A stretch of DNA of 64,000 nucleotides, taken from contig AAVV01000004.1 in the NCBI GenBank assembly GCA_000169115.1, positions 62,001 through 126,000 of the forward strand, given 5' to 3'. A model generated the notes under the pieces. The model was not told the origin of the DNA, ran no database searches, and saw only the letters and a program-made list of their open reading frames with translations. Made by a program: the position numbers and the translations under genes. Shown piece after piece: positions 34,629 through 44,024 of the stretch. Positions within the stretch are counted from its first letter, which is position 1, and each line of letters starts with the position of its first letter. The stretch comes from a marine gamma proteobacterium HTCC2080 (GTDB lineage Bacteria; Pseudomonadota; Gammaproteobacteria; Pseudomonadales; Halieaceae).

Positions 34629-35792
34629 ATGCCGAAACTTGATCGCTATTTCAATATTGCAGAGCTCAGAAAAGCGGCCCAAAAAAACCTCCCAGCGTCT
34701 ATTTTTCATTATCTTGACGGGGGCGCTGACGACGAATGGTCCCTGCGACGAAATACCAATGCTTTTGACCAGTGGGAGATAATTCCATCCGCTCTCACCG
34801 GCATCACCAAACCCACTCTCAACACTCGGCTATTTGATCGCGACATCGCATTACCTTTTTTCCTGTCGCCCACCGGTATGTCGCGGCTTTTTCATCACGA
34901 TAAGGAGCTAGCGGCTGCGCGAGCAGCGGGCAAGGCCGGTACCTTCTATAGCCTATCGTCAATGGGATCAAGCACGATTGAAGAGGTCGCATCGGCAGTA
35001 CGAGGCCCGAAGCTATTTCAGATATACGTCTTCAGAGATCGCGCCCTCACCCAGAGCTTTTTAGAGCGCTGCAAAAGCGCCCGGTACGACGCAATATGTC
35101 TCACCGTAGACACCACGGTTGCCGGCAACCGGGAACGCGACATCAGGACCGGCATGACCATTCCACCGTCGCTGGCACTCAAATCGCTCCTTAGTTTTAC
35201 AACGAAGTGGCCATGGCTTCTCGGGTTGAGGCATAACCGTGATTTCACTCTCGCCAACCTATCTAAGAATATCGACCCCAAAAATTCCGGTGCTTTGAAT
35301 ATTTTCGATTACGTCAATCAACAGTTCGACCCGTCAATCAGCTGGGAAGATGTCACCTGGTTGAGAGACCGATGGGAGGGCCCACTGATCATCAAGGGTC
35401 TATTATCTGCCGAGGATGCCAAACAGGCTCAGCGCATTGGCTGCACCGGCGTCATAGTCAGTAATCACGGCGGTCGGCAGCTGGATTCAGCGGCAGCCCC
35501 TATTGACTGCATCTCAGCCATGCGCGATGCAGTCGGAGACAGCATGGACTTAATTCTTGATGGCGGCATTCGTCGTGGCAGCCACATTTGTAAAGCCCTC
35601 GCGCTGGGCGCTTCTGCCTGCTCTATTGGCAGGCCCTATCTCTATGGCCTAGCGGCCGGCGGCGAACCAGGCGTAAACCAAGCCATCGAGATATTAGCTA
35701 GTGAAACACGTCGATGCATGCAATTAGCCGGCTTTCACTCGGTTGCCGCACTGCAATCCAGCGGAGCCGTGAGAAAGGCTGGAAGAGGGTGA
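34629..35792 (+). CDS. FMN-dependent 2-hydroxyacid dehydrogenase (LldD family)
   Basis: This 387-residue TIM-barrel flavoprotein has NIAELRKAAQKNLPASIFHYLDGGADDEW, cut here to FHYLDGGADDEW near residue 25. The active-site His and Arg are in IVSNHGGRQLDSAAAP near residue 280, and the FMN phosphate site in LILDGGIRRGSHICKALALG is cut to DGGIRRGSHICKALALG. Family members oxidise lactate, mandelate, glycolate or long-chain 2-hydroxyacids and pass electrons to quinone or O2. The membrane-binding insert of LldD near the middle (residues about 180-215, hydrophobic LKSLLSFTTKWPWLLGL) is present, which suggests membrane association. Confidence 0.92.
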   Translation: MPKLDRYFNIAELRKAAQKNLPASIFHYLDGGADDEWSLRRNTNAFDQWEIIPSALTGITKPTLNTRLFDRDIALPFFLSPTGMSRLFHHDKELAAARAAGKAGTFYSLSSMGSSTIEEVASAVRGPKLFQIYVFRDRALTQSFLERCKSARYDAICLTVDTTVAGNRERDIRTGMTIPPSLALKSLLSFTTKWPWLLGLRHNRDFTLANLSKNIDPKNSGALNIFDYVNQQFDPSISWEDVTWLRDRWEGPLIIKGLLSAEDAKQAQRIGCTGVIVSNHGGRQLDSAAAPIDCISAMRDAVGDSMDLILDGGIRRGSHICKALALGASACSIGRPYLYGLAAGGEPGVNQAIEILASETRRCMQLAGFHSVAALQSSGAVRKAGRG

Positions 35793-36116
35793 ATTAAAAA
35801 CGAGCCTTGGCGACTTATACTAAGCCCACAGGGGTACGGCCTTTTGCATTTGAACAAGGGCAGATTGAAGACTCGACCGCACGGCACTCTTGAAAAGAGA
35901 ACACCATGCCGAAGCAAGGAACATTTAGCGGAGGAATCAAGGCAATTTTGCGTACTTCTTGCAGGAAAGTACTTCCGGCCACTGACCTGTCAGGAGGAGA
36001 CGTGTGCCCTGTGTCAGCGGGGTTCACAGCTTTGCCACCCGAGTTTTAATCTATGATGATAAATTGGTCGTTGAGCGTCTGTTACAGCGATAGAAATCCA
36101 GTGGAGCCTGCAAACT
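35793..36116. other. 324-bp intergenic region
   Basis: No convincing gene is seen. Short open frames lack family features and ribosome sites. The last 60 bp are the leader of the propionyl-CoA synthetase-like gene. No strong hairpin with a T tract was recognised. Confidence 0.4.
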
Positions 36117-37976
36117 ATGAGCGACCAACCCTCACACGATGATCTGTGGACTGATGCAGCCCGTGCAATCGACTGGTTCACGCCCTATTCATCTATTCTG
36201 GACGACTCAAGACAACCGTTGTATCGCTGGTTTCCAGATGCCACCTGCAACACTTCGTACAACTGCCTTGACCGTCACGTAGCCAATGGCCGGGGTGAGC
36301 AGACCGCAATCATTTACGACAGCCCGGTTACTGATACGGTACAGCACATTAGCTACCGCGAGTTGCTAGATCGAGTATCCCGCATGGCTGGCGCACTCGA
36401 TAAGTTGGGCATCAGCAAAGGCGACCGGGTTGTTATCTACATGCCCATGGTACCGGAGGCCGCAGTGGCCATGCAGGCCTGCGCCCGCCTAGGCGCCGTC
36501 CACTCAGTGGTATTCGGCGGTTTCGCCGCCAATGAACTGGCCTCAAGAATTGATGATTGCGCCCCAAAACTGATCGTCTCTGCCTCCTGTGGCATCGAGC
36601 CGAGCGGTCTGGTGCCCTACAAACCTTTGCTCGACCAGGCACTAGAGCTTTCCCAACACAAACCTAAGCACACCATCATTCTGCAGCGCCAACAACTCAC
36701 CGCAGAGCTGCTCCCCGGGCGGGACCTGGACTGGACAGAGATGGAGACCTTCGCAGAACCGGTCAACGCCACGGCAGTCGCGTCGACCGACCCCCTTTAC
36801 ATCATTTACACATCCGGCACGACAGGCCAGCCAAAAGGTGTTGTGCGAGATAACGGCGGACATCTGGTTGCTCTCAACTGGAGCATGGGAAACATCTACG
36901 ATATCAATCCCGGCGACGTATTTTGGGCGGCATCAGACATCGGCTGGGTTGTTGGGCATTCATATATCGTCTACGGCCCGCTGATACGGGGAGCGACGGC
37001 AGTGATGTTTGAGGGCAAGCCCGTGGGTACCCCAGATGCCGCCACCTATTGGCGCTTGATCGAGCGCCACAAGGTCAAGGCTATGTTCACCGCACCCACG
37101 GCCATTCGCGCCATTAAGCGGGAGGACCCTGACGGCAAACTCCTCAAGGACTACGATTTGACCAGCCTCGAGACCCTGTTCCTCGCTGGCGAAAGAGCCG
37201 ACCCCGACACCATCCAGTGGGCAGAAAATCATTTGCAGCGCCCGATAATCGACCATTGGTGGCAAACCGAACTAGGCTGGCCTGCAGTGGCTAACTGTGC
37301 CGGCACCGGCCTTTTTACAGTTAAATACGGCTCGTCGGGGAAGGCCGTGCGCGGGTTCCAGATCGAAGTATTGGACGAGAGCGGTCAGCCACTACCCCGA
37401 GATACTCTGGGCGCCCTTGCACTGAAACTACCGCTACCTCCGGGCACGCTACCGACCCTTTGGAACAATGATGAAGGTTTTGTCGAAAAGTATCTCACCG
37501 AGTTCCCCGAGTATTACAGCACCGGCGATGCCGGCTTCATCGACGGGGAGGACTATGTGCATATTATGAGTCGAACCGACGATGTCATAAACGTAGCCGG
37601 CCACCGTCTGTCTACCGGACAAATGGAAGAGGTCATTACCGACCATCCGGATGTAGCAGAGTGTGCGGTTTTCGGGATTAACGACGAGCTCAAGGGTCAG
37701 GTACCACTGGCTTTGCTGATCCTCAATCAGGGCACTGCCAAGAAGGCCACACAAATTGAAAGCGAAGTTATCGCCTCGGTGCGTGAGGTGATCGGACCTG
37801 TGGCAGCCCTGAAGCGCGTTTACACAGTGAATCGTCTGCCGAAGACCCGCTCCGGAAAAATCCTCCGAGCGACATTGCAGAAAATAGCCAATGGCGAACC
37901 CTATAAGACACCCGCCACTATTGATGATCCAGTTATTCTCGATGAGATTCAGTCTGAAATCGAAGTGCGAGGCTGA
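36117..37976 (+). CDS. prpE: propionyl-CoA/acetyl-CoA synthetase-like protein
   Basis: This 619-residue protein has the length and motifs of PrpE/Acs short-chain acyl-CoA synthetases. TAIIYDSPVTDTVQHISYREL lies near residue 65, IYTSGTTGQPKGVVRDNGGH is the ATP loop, then DIGWVVGHSYIVYGPL, the DHWWQTELGWP core, and the C-terminal PKTRSGKILRATLQKIANGE with the acetylatable catalytic Lys near residue 580. The ending EPYKTPATIDDP is typical of propionyl-CoA synthetases. It probably activates propionate released in nearby chain shortening, but acetate or another short acid is possible. The gene stands alone, with 324 bp before and 504 bp after it. Confidence 0.85.
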   Translation: MSDQPSHDDLWTDAARAIDWFTPYSSILDDSRQPLYRWFPDATCNTSYNCLDRHVANGRGEQTAIIYDSPVTDTVQHISYRELLDRVSRMAGALDKLGISKGDRVVIYMPMVPEAAVAMQACARLGAVHSVVFGGFAANELASRIDDCAPKLIVSASCGIEPSGLVPYKPLLDQALELSQHKPKHTIILQRQQLTAELLPGRDLDWTEMETFAEPVNATAVASTDPLYIIYTSGTTGQPKGVVRDNGGHLVALNWSMGNIYDINPGDVFWAASDIGWVVGHSYIVYGPLIRGATAVMFEGKPVGTPDAATYWRLIERHKVKAMFTAPTAIRAIKREDPDGKLLKDYDLTSLETLFLAGERADPDTIQWAENHLQRPIIDHWWQTELGWPAVANCAGTGLFTVKYGSSGKAVRGFQIEVLDESGQPLPRDTLGALALKLPLPPGTLPTLWNNDEGFVEKYLTEFPEYYSTGDAGFIDGEDYVHIMSRTDDVINVAGHRLSTGQMEEVITDHPDVAECAVFGINDELKGQVPLALLILNQGTAKKATQIESEVIASVREVIGPVAALKRVYTVNRLPKTRSGKILRATLQKIANGEPYKTPATIDDPVILDEIQSEIEVRG

Positions 37977-38480
37977 GCAGGCTGGCGCATTCAGATCTAA
38001 GGCATACCCGCACAAGGTGGCTGCGATTTTTGTGCCTACTTAGCCGTTGCGATTAAGGCTCGCTGAGTACAAGACTCACATCGTCAACGCAGTTGATCTG
38101 TCGAAGGATACGCCCAAAAGAAGTGCTGCACTTTGCCTCACGGCACCCAGCAAAAAATTGCTGGCAGCGCTTGCTGGTCTGGATACGTTCGAGCTGATTG
38201 ACCCCACAACGGTCTGCCAAGGTATCGCGGTAAGCTTTATGAGACCAATGGAGGTTAGATTCGGCGCCCTAACCACAACTCAAAGCCTAGGCACCTGCCT
38301 TCCCGCTTTTAGCACTGCCACAGCGCTGCAGCGGCTTAGAACGCCCAACTACAGATGCTGTCTCATAGACTATCCACTAGTAGGACCTTACCTGCACGAT
38401 TGTGGCAAGGCGGCTATGGAGAGCCTCTGGTTCAGCAACACCGCCCGAAGATTCCCAGCCTTGGCAGAAAGCCCCGACGC
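37977..38480. other. 504-bp intergenic region
   Basis: An open frame of 160 codons (38047-38529, forward) crosses the end of the convergent DUF1254 gene, has no family features, and has no ribosome site. I do not call it a gene. A reverse open frame (38076-38276) also gives no recognisable protein. The region may hold remnants or the 3' untranslated parts of the two convergent genes. Confidence 0.4.
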
Positions 38481-39569
38481 TCATTCAGCGAGCTGCAGCT
38501 CCGGTCGTACCCACGAGGCATCAAAGTAGGCTGGCTGAGGGGTATAAATGCGCAATGTAGCGTTCCATCCGGCGTAGACCGGCAGGTAATTGTCTGCCGA
38601 GGGATCGCCGCCAAAATTGAGGACAGTGTCACTATCGGCGTTCGCCTGAGCAAAAGAGCTATTCATATTGAAGGGCTCAGATGCAACGAAGCCGTCAGCG
38701 TCGTAAACGGTGATTGACCAAAACGCATTATCTGCGTGGGGCACGTTGTTAAGCGTTAGCGTCTGATGCTCCATCGAGTCCGGAGTATAAAAAAGATAGA
38801 CCGCGCCCTCTTTGGGCTGCCCGCCCCAACCGATCGCGACGCCCACGTTGTTCAAGTCGTGATCAATCTCACCCTGCTTGCCGAACATATCCTCCGACTT
38901 GTAACCCTTTTCATCGCGAAGAATCTGAAGCTCCTTACGCATGGCCATAATGGCTTCTCGATCCCAACGATCTGTGAATAGCAATTCACCCGGATCTGCC
39001 TGCTCAACACGAACCAAGTCCTGAAGCGCGTTGGCCTCTTTGATATCCGCGGGATCCTGCATATTCATCTGGGTTCGGATACCCACCAACACGTAGCGAC
39101 TTCCCGAATTCTCACGCGTCAGCGTGAAACTACCGGCCGCCGTCACCACAAAAGGCATCCAATGGCCTTCGTTGAGCACCTGAGCAGACTGATAGCGACC
39201 GCCCGTTTCCGGCAGGGTGATCGTTGCTGGCGAGTTAAGGTCGAGCAGCACCCAGGAGTAAAGCGTATCGAAGTTAACTCGGGCGAAGGCTTTGTGGTTG
39301 GGGTCTGAGGGAACACGCTCGTGCATCAGCACTCCCATGCCGCTCGAGCAAGTCGCTTGCGCGATCTTCTGAATATAGGCGCCGGCAAAAATCGACTGAG
39401 TCTCCGCGGTCGCGTAATTGTCCGCGGTCAGGGGCGTAAATTCCTCAGCCTCAATACGTACCGCAGGTGGCGGACACGCAGCCTCCTCAGCTAACACCTG
39501 CTGCGTCAAAGCGGGCGAAACGAACGCTGCGACTGACAGCATGACAGGCATAAAAAAACGGCTGGACAT
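38481..39569 (-). CDS. secreted DUF1254/DUF1214 protein
   Basis: This 362-residue protein has a signal peptide (MSSRFFMPVMLSVAAFVSPA, cleavage probably near residue 27 before EEAACPPP) and the DUF1254 domain (NYATAETQSIFAGAY then HERVPSDPNHKAFARVNFD; NFDTLYSWVLLDL is the family hallmark). The C-terminal DUF1214 domain includes FWSITVYDADGFVASEPFN. Family members lie near hydrocarbon, lipid or polymer degradation genes, but no biochemical role is settled. It is in the periplasm or outside the cell. It is divergent from the cytochrome/DUF1501 pair at 39807, sharing a 237-bp promoter region. Confidence 0.9.
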   Translation of the reverse strand: MSSRFFMPVMLSVAAFVSPALTQQVLAEEAACPPPAVRIEAEEFTPLTADNYATAETQSIFAGAYIQKIAQATCSSGMGVLMHERVPSDPNHKAFARVNFDTLYSWVLLDLNSPATITLPETGGRYQSAQVLNEGHWMPFVVTAAGSFTLTRENSGSRYVLVGIRTQMNMQDPADIKEANALQDLVRVEQADPGELLFTDRWDREAIMAMRKELQILRDEKGYKSEDMFGKQGEIDHDLNNVGVAIGWGGQPKEGAVYLFYTPDSMEHQTLTLNNVPHADNAFWSITVYDADGFVASEPFNMNSSFAQANADSDTVLNFGGDPSADNYLPVYAGWNATLRIYTPQPAYFDASWVRPELQLAE

Positions 39570-39806
39570 AAACCTCTCCTCTAATGGAGCAACTGGGGCA
39601 ATTATTAGGAAACTGCTATCGTCGCTGCAGAACTTTCAGATGCAGCAGCGCTGCCCTGACAGTAACCCAGCCGGGCGAGAGGGGGAAACAGTCGTCTCGG
39701 CAGAAATGGCCAGAGTGAGGGTCAAACCAAGAGCTTTGTCGCACATTGATAATTAGAATAAAATGCGAAGGTGGTTGAAGACAAGTCAGTAAGCAAGGTG
39801 AGGGGC

Positions 39807-42323
39807 ATGGCAGGCAAAATCAGCAGGCATCATCGGATCATTGTTAGCACGGCGATGGCCTGTATTTTGACCCTTAGTATGGTCAATAGCGTCAGTGCTT
39901 ACCCCGGCTCTCTTGGAACAGCACTAAGCCTCGCTTGCCAACTTCGGATCAGCGCAGCCGGTGGGGCGGAGGCCCACGCCCAAAATTTGTATGACGCTGC
40001 TGATGCGGTCGTTCAAAATAAGTGCATTGGTTGTCACATTGAGGATGGCATTGCCCCCAAGGCGGGAGCCTCGCTCGCATTGCGTCAAACATCAGACCCC
40101 ACCTATCTTGATTTTAATTTTTCAAATTTCCACGCCCTGTCGGAAGCTCGTAGTTCTCAATACATACTAAATAAAGCGCAGGGGGCGGCGCACGGGGGCG
40201 GCGCTGTTATTGAGCCCTTCTCCTCAGACTATAAATTACTCGCTGACTTTCTACAGGCCTTGGCGCTTGGTACGACTTGCAGTTCTTCGTCATTGAAAAA
40301 ACAAGCAGGCAACAGTAATCCCGACGCGCTGTGGAGTGGGATCAACACTTTGAGTACCCCTCAGCTCTATCGCAAAGCTGCCGTTGTGCTAAGTCGACGG
40401 GTACCCACGACAGAAGAGCATGACCGACTAAGCCTTGGCGACATTACGTTAGATGCAGCGATTGATGAGCTCATGGCTGGTCAAGGCTTCCATGACTTTC
40501 TTATTACGGGCGCAAATGATCAGCTGTTGACTGATGCATTCACAAACGGGTTGTTCCCAATTCAGTTATGGGGCTCATGGTGGCCAGGAACTGGGGAAAC
40601 TAAAATGACCCTTTTTGATAACCTAGAGCGGAATGAGGATCTCTACCGAAATAATGAAGCTTGGGAGCTCTGGCAAGCGAATAATTACGGACACGCTCGC
40701 GCCCCCGCCGAGCTCATTGCGTATGTGGTTGAGAACGATAAACCTTATACCGAAATATTAACTGCCGACTATACGATGGTGACGCCGTTAACTGCAGATA
40801 TTTTGAATGCTCAGCTCGAGGACCCATGGTCACAAAAGGTTGTTTACGACGGCGAATACACCAAATTTCATAAGGAGTTCAGACCAGCCAAGAATTTCGG
40901 CACATTTAACTCACCGCCCGGCGGAGAAGTTTGCATTCCCATCGATGGGGGCGAATGCTATCCCAGCTCTTGGGAGCCGTTTGAATGGCCACATGCGGGA
41001 ATTCTTAACACGGTGGCGTTTTTGCAACGCTACCCGACGACTGAAACCAATCGTAATCGTGCGCGTGCTCGGTGGACTTATAAATTCTTTTTAGGGCTCG
41101 ATGTAGAGGCATCAGCTGCAAGGACAACCGATGCGGCCGCGTTAGCCGATAAGAACAATCCAACCCTATTAAATTCTGCTTGCACGGTCTGCCATCGAAC
41201 CCTGGATCCGGTCGCGGGCGCGTTCCAGAACTATGGGGAGTTGGGCTTTTTCAGAGACAGCGACTTTACGGATACTCTGCCCTGGTCGTATAAGCTCGAT
41301 CCAGAATCGGGCTACGTCAATGGGGATACCTGGTTTCGCGATATGAGAACGCCGGGGATGAATGGTAAGCCTGCCCCGGACGCCTCCAACAGCCTGCAAT
41401 GGTTGGCACAGCAAATCGTTGCAGACCCTAGGTTCCCGGTAGCAACCGTCGAGTTTTGGTGGCCTGCCGTCATGGGCCGGGCTTTATTGAAAGCTCCAGA
41501 AGATCCTCAACTCCCCAATTACAATGAAGAGCTTGAGGCCTTTAGCCTGCAACGCTATGAAGTGAATAAGCTGGCTGGCGCCTTCGTGCAAAATCAATTT
41601 AAGTTGAAAGTATTGCTGAGAGAAATGGTCCTATCACCCTGGTTCGCCAGCGGTGAGGTTGTAAGCCAAAACGCTAAGTTATTTTCGGTGGCTAGGCTCG
41701 GTACTCGGCGACTACTCACACCGGAAGAACTCGACGGTAAGACCAAATCACTTTTTGGATATAGCGTCATGGAGGAGGAGATAACAAACATTCTTCCCAC
41801 AACAGGCACCTTCGTGTCTGATTTTGTCAACATAGCGCTGGGTGGCATCGATTCTTACCAGGTTAAGTCTAGAGCCAGAGAGGTTTCTAGCCTTTCTCTC
41901 GCTGCTTTCGAGCAGCACGCAGCTGGAGTAGCTTGTGTTGTCTCCGAGATAGAGGCTGAAACCGTCGATGGCCAGCGCCAGTATTTAAATACATTCGAGT
42001 TTTCATCGACTCCAACAGACTCTGAGGAGCTGCGAGCGGTGTTGGTAAATTTGTATTCGCGCCTACACGGGCGCAGCGTGGCGGCGGAGTCTGATGACGT
42101 CGATTTATTGGTCGATTTGCTGCTAGAAGCACAGAGCACTCACGTGTCAACCGGACCGTGCCACCTTTGGGATAATATTGTCTATGCAAAGCTAGCGGAC
42201 GACCTGGATACGAGAGGGGTTCGGCAACCGGCCAATACGACACCGGTTGAACAAGCAAACACCTGGGCTTGGCGCCTTATATTCGATTACATGGTGGCTC
42301 ACTATGATTACATCAATGAGTAA
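39807..42323 (+). CDS. secreted c-type cytochrome-like protein (DUF1592/DUF1588-like), DUF1501 partner
   Basis: The protein of about 838 residues from ATG 39807 has a signal peptide (hydrophobic IIVSTAMACILTLSMV, cleavage near AYPGS). A first haem-binding motif NKCIGCHIEDGI lies near residue 68 and a second CTVCHRTLDPVAGAF near residue 455. The second one in the context DPxAGAFxNYG resembles the DUF1588 motif of Planctomycete-type cytochromes, and YRKAAVVLSRRVPTTEEH fits the helical region before DUF1592. It overlaps the next gene by 8 bp. These pairs are periplasmic or surface-bound; the first domain may carry haem and pass electrons. The function is unknown. Earlier GTG starts exist but are less family-like. 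Confidence 0.8.
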   Translation: MAGKISRHHRIIVSTAMACILTLSMVNSVSAYPGSLGTALSLACQLRISAAGGAEAHAQNLYDAADAVVQNKCIGCHIEDGIAPKAGASLALRQTSDPTYLDFNFSNFHALSEARSSQYILNKAQGAAHGGGAVIEPFSSDYKLLADFLQALALGTTCSSSSLKKQAGNSNPDALWSGINTLSTPQLYRKAAVVLSRRVPTTEEHDRLSLGDITLDAAIDELMAGQGFHDFLITGANDQLLTDAFTNGLFPIQLWGSWWPGTGETKMTLFDNLERNEDLYRNNEAWELWQANNYGHARAPAELIAYVVENDKPYTEILTADYTMVTPLTADILNAQLEDPWSQKVVYDGEYTKFHKEFRPAKNFGTFNSPPGGEVCIPIDGGECYPSSWEPFEWPHAGILNTVAFLQRYPTTETNRNRARARWTYKFFLGLDVEASAARTTDAAALADKNNPTLLNSACTVCHRTLDPVAGAFQNYGELGFFRDSDFTDTLPWSYKLDPESGYVNGDTWFRDMRTPGMNGKPAPDASNSLQWLAQQIVADPRFPVATVEFWWPAVMGRALLKAPEDPQLPNYNEELEAFSLQRYEVNKLAGAFVQNQFKLKVLLREMVLSPWFASGEVVSQNAKLFSVARLGTRRLLTPEELDGKTKSLFGYSVMEEEITNILPTTGTFVSDFVNIALGGIDSYQVKSRAREVSSLSLAAFEQHAAGVACVVSEIEAETVDGQRQYLNTFEFSSTPTDSEELRAVLVNLYSRLHGRSVAAESDDVDLLVDLLLEAQSTHVSTGPCHLWDNIVYAKLADDLDTRGVRQPANTTPVEQANTWAWRLIFDYMVAHYDYINE

Positions 42324-43581
42324 AACCATGGGTTTGACTCGGCGAAAATTCTTGGCGAGCACGGCAGCCCTGATCGCCTCAAGTCGAGTTTCATTGGTGC
42401 AAGGTTCCTCGCCCTACGATGGACCTTACCTAATGACAATTCATGCAAATGGGGGATGGGATTTATCGCTCTTTTGTGACCCTAAGGTAAATGTGCCAGG
42501 AGAGCTGCCAATTACCAACTGGTCTGAGGCTGGCGATACTCAGTCGATAGGCAATATTTTATTTGCGCCCATCGCAAACAATGACGACATGTTCCGAAAA
42601 ATAGCCGCAGATTCATTGGTCATCAACGGCGTAGACACCCAAACCAATGCGCACCAAACAGGCGAGCGCCACACGTGGACAGGTTCCCCAAGCGAGGGCC
42701 GCCCAACCTTGGCAGCCCTGTATGCAGCTGCGAAAGCTCCCAATGCGCCAATAGCATTAATAAACAACGGAATCTTTGGTGCTGATCAGGGTCTTGTTCG
42801 AACCGCCAGAACCAACCCGGGTGGATTAAAAGAGTTGGTGCGCCCCCGCAATAGCACTGAAGAAGCTCTACTTTCGAAGTACAAAACTCGGGGACTCAAT
42901 GTCCTGAGCGAGCAAGAGCGGTATAACGACGCACTGGCTAACCGTATGGGCGCCTTTGAAACCGGTATGCAGGGCAGAATATTATTAGACGAACTGTACC
43001 TCAACCTGCCAAACGAGATGCCTCAATCCCAAGGCGTTTACCAAGGAGAAAGTAACCTAAAAGCGCAGATACAAACTGGTTTGGTGGCGTTCAGCACTGG
43101 AACCACCGCAAGCGTCGAATGCGGCGCCGGTGGCAACTGGGACACACACTCAAGTGGTGAGTTCTCGCAAGTTCAAAACATTCAAGCCTTAAATGACGCG
43201 CTAATCTATCTTTGGGACATGGCTGACGAACTCGAAATCCGGGACAAATTGGTGGTTGTCGTGTCATCTGATTTTGGCAGAACGCCCTACTACAACTCCT
43301 TTGGCGGCAAGGACCATTGGCCCATTAACTCCTACCTGATTATGCAGGGAAATGCTGACTGGGGTGGTCGCAGCGTGGGACAAACCGATGCCTTACAAAA
43401 TGCCGAAAAAATTGACCCGTCGACTCTGAAAGTATCGAACTCAGGTTCGCTAATTTATCCAAAGCACGTTCATCATGCATTGCATCGCTATTTGGGCATT
43501 GATGAGTTTGCCGCGCAAGTCGGGTACGGCTTTTTGCAAACGGAACAGTATGATTTCTTCAACCCAAATCTCATAACCTAG
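42316..43581 (+). CDS. DUF1501 protein, Tat-exported
   Basis: This protein of about 421 residues has a twin-arginine signal (GLTRRKFLASTAALIASSRV) and the DUF1501 pattern: YLMTIHANGGWDLSLFCDPK at the mature N-terminus, HQTGERHTWTGSPSEGRPT, NWDTHSSGEFSQVQ, and the C-terminal VVSSDFGRTPYYNSFGGKDH-W. DUF1501 proteins have an alkaline-phosphatase-like fold and are often encoded after DUF1549/DUF1592/DUF1588 proteins. Starts at 42304, 42316 or 42328 are possible; 42316 overlaps the preceding stop as ATGAGTAA and keeps the Tat motif near the N-terminus. Proposed roles in polymer or sulfate-ester breakdown are not established. Confidence 0.88.
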   Translation: MSKTMGLTRRKFLASTAALIASSRVSLVQGSSPYDGPYLMTIHANGGWDLSLFCDPKVNVPGELPITNWSEAGDTQSIGNILFAPIANNDDMFRKIAADSLVINGVDTQTNAHQTGERHTWTGSPSEGRPTLAALYAAAKAPNAPIALINNGIFGADQGLVRTARTNPGGLKELVRPRNSTEEALLSKYKTRGLNVLSEQERYNDALANRMGAFETGMQGRILLDELYLNLPNEMPQSQGVYQGESNLKAQIQTGLVAFSTGTTASVECGAGGNWDTHSSGEFSQVQNIQALNDALIYLWDMADELEIRDKLVVVVSSDFGRTPYYNSFGGKDHWPINSYLIMQGNADWGGRSVGQTDALQNAEKIDPSTLKVSNSGSLIYPKHVHHALHRYLGIDEFAAQVGYGFLQTEQYDFFNPNLIT

Positions 43582-44024
43582 GCTTTTTCCTGCAGTGCTT
43601 CCAGCTACAGCTACGCTGTTCTTCAGGCATTTTACGCCCGTCAGTCCCAGCCCTATTTAGCAACTTGCTGGGAGCCGCCTCTAGCAAACGCGGGTGGACC
43701 AAAACGGCGCTTATGTTGATTAGGCGGTGTGTTCTAAATCCACAGCAACGAGCCGCTTGGCACTACATAGCCCCATAGCCCCATAGCCCCCAGCATAGCT
43801 GGGGACCTGTCCCAGGAAAATCCGACGTAAAACGCGTTCGTGTCATTGCATCACTGACCCACTGAGCATGCGCTGTTTGCTCAGTAAAAGTTTAGGAGGG
43901 AGTCTAAACGTAGGAGTGCACCATCTCCTCTGCCCACGGCCGGGTTACTGCACAGCGAAAGATCACGTCTGCAACAGCAATGATAGCTGCTATGCTGAAG
44001 CCTCTATGCTAAAGGAAAAGCCCC
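43582..44024. other. 443-bp intergenic region with short repeats and a GC-rich hairpin
   Basis: It holds three tandem copies of CATAGCCC (43766-43789) directly followed by a perfect inverted repeat CCCCAGC-ata-GCTGGGG (43788-43804). No T tract follows, so termination is possible but not certain. A forward open frame at 43868-44065 overlaps the next gene in another frame and is not supported. Confidence 0.5.
43766..43804. repeat. CATAGCCC x3 tandem repeat plus 7-bp hairpin
   Basis: The octamer CATAGCCC occurs three times in a row, and the last copy runs into a perfect 7-bp inverted repeat with a 3-base loop. It lies 185 bp after the DUF1501 stop codon. It may be a transcript 3'-end structure or a small slippage repeat. 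Confidence 0.6.

Noticed and set aside
38047-38529. 160-codon forward open frame between the PrpE-like and DUF1254 genes
   Set aside because: No family features, no ribosome site, and it runs into the convergent DUF1254 gene; composition looks like chance coding.
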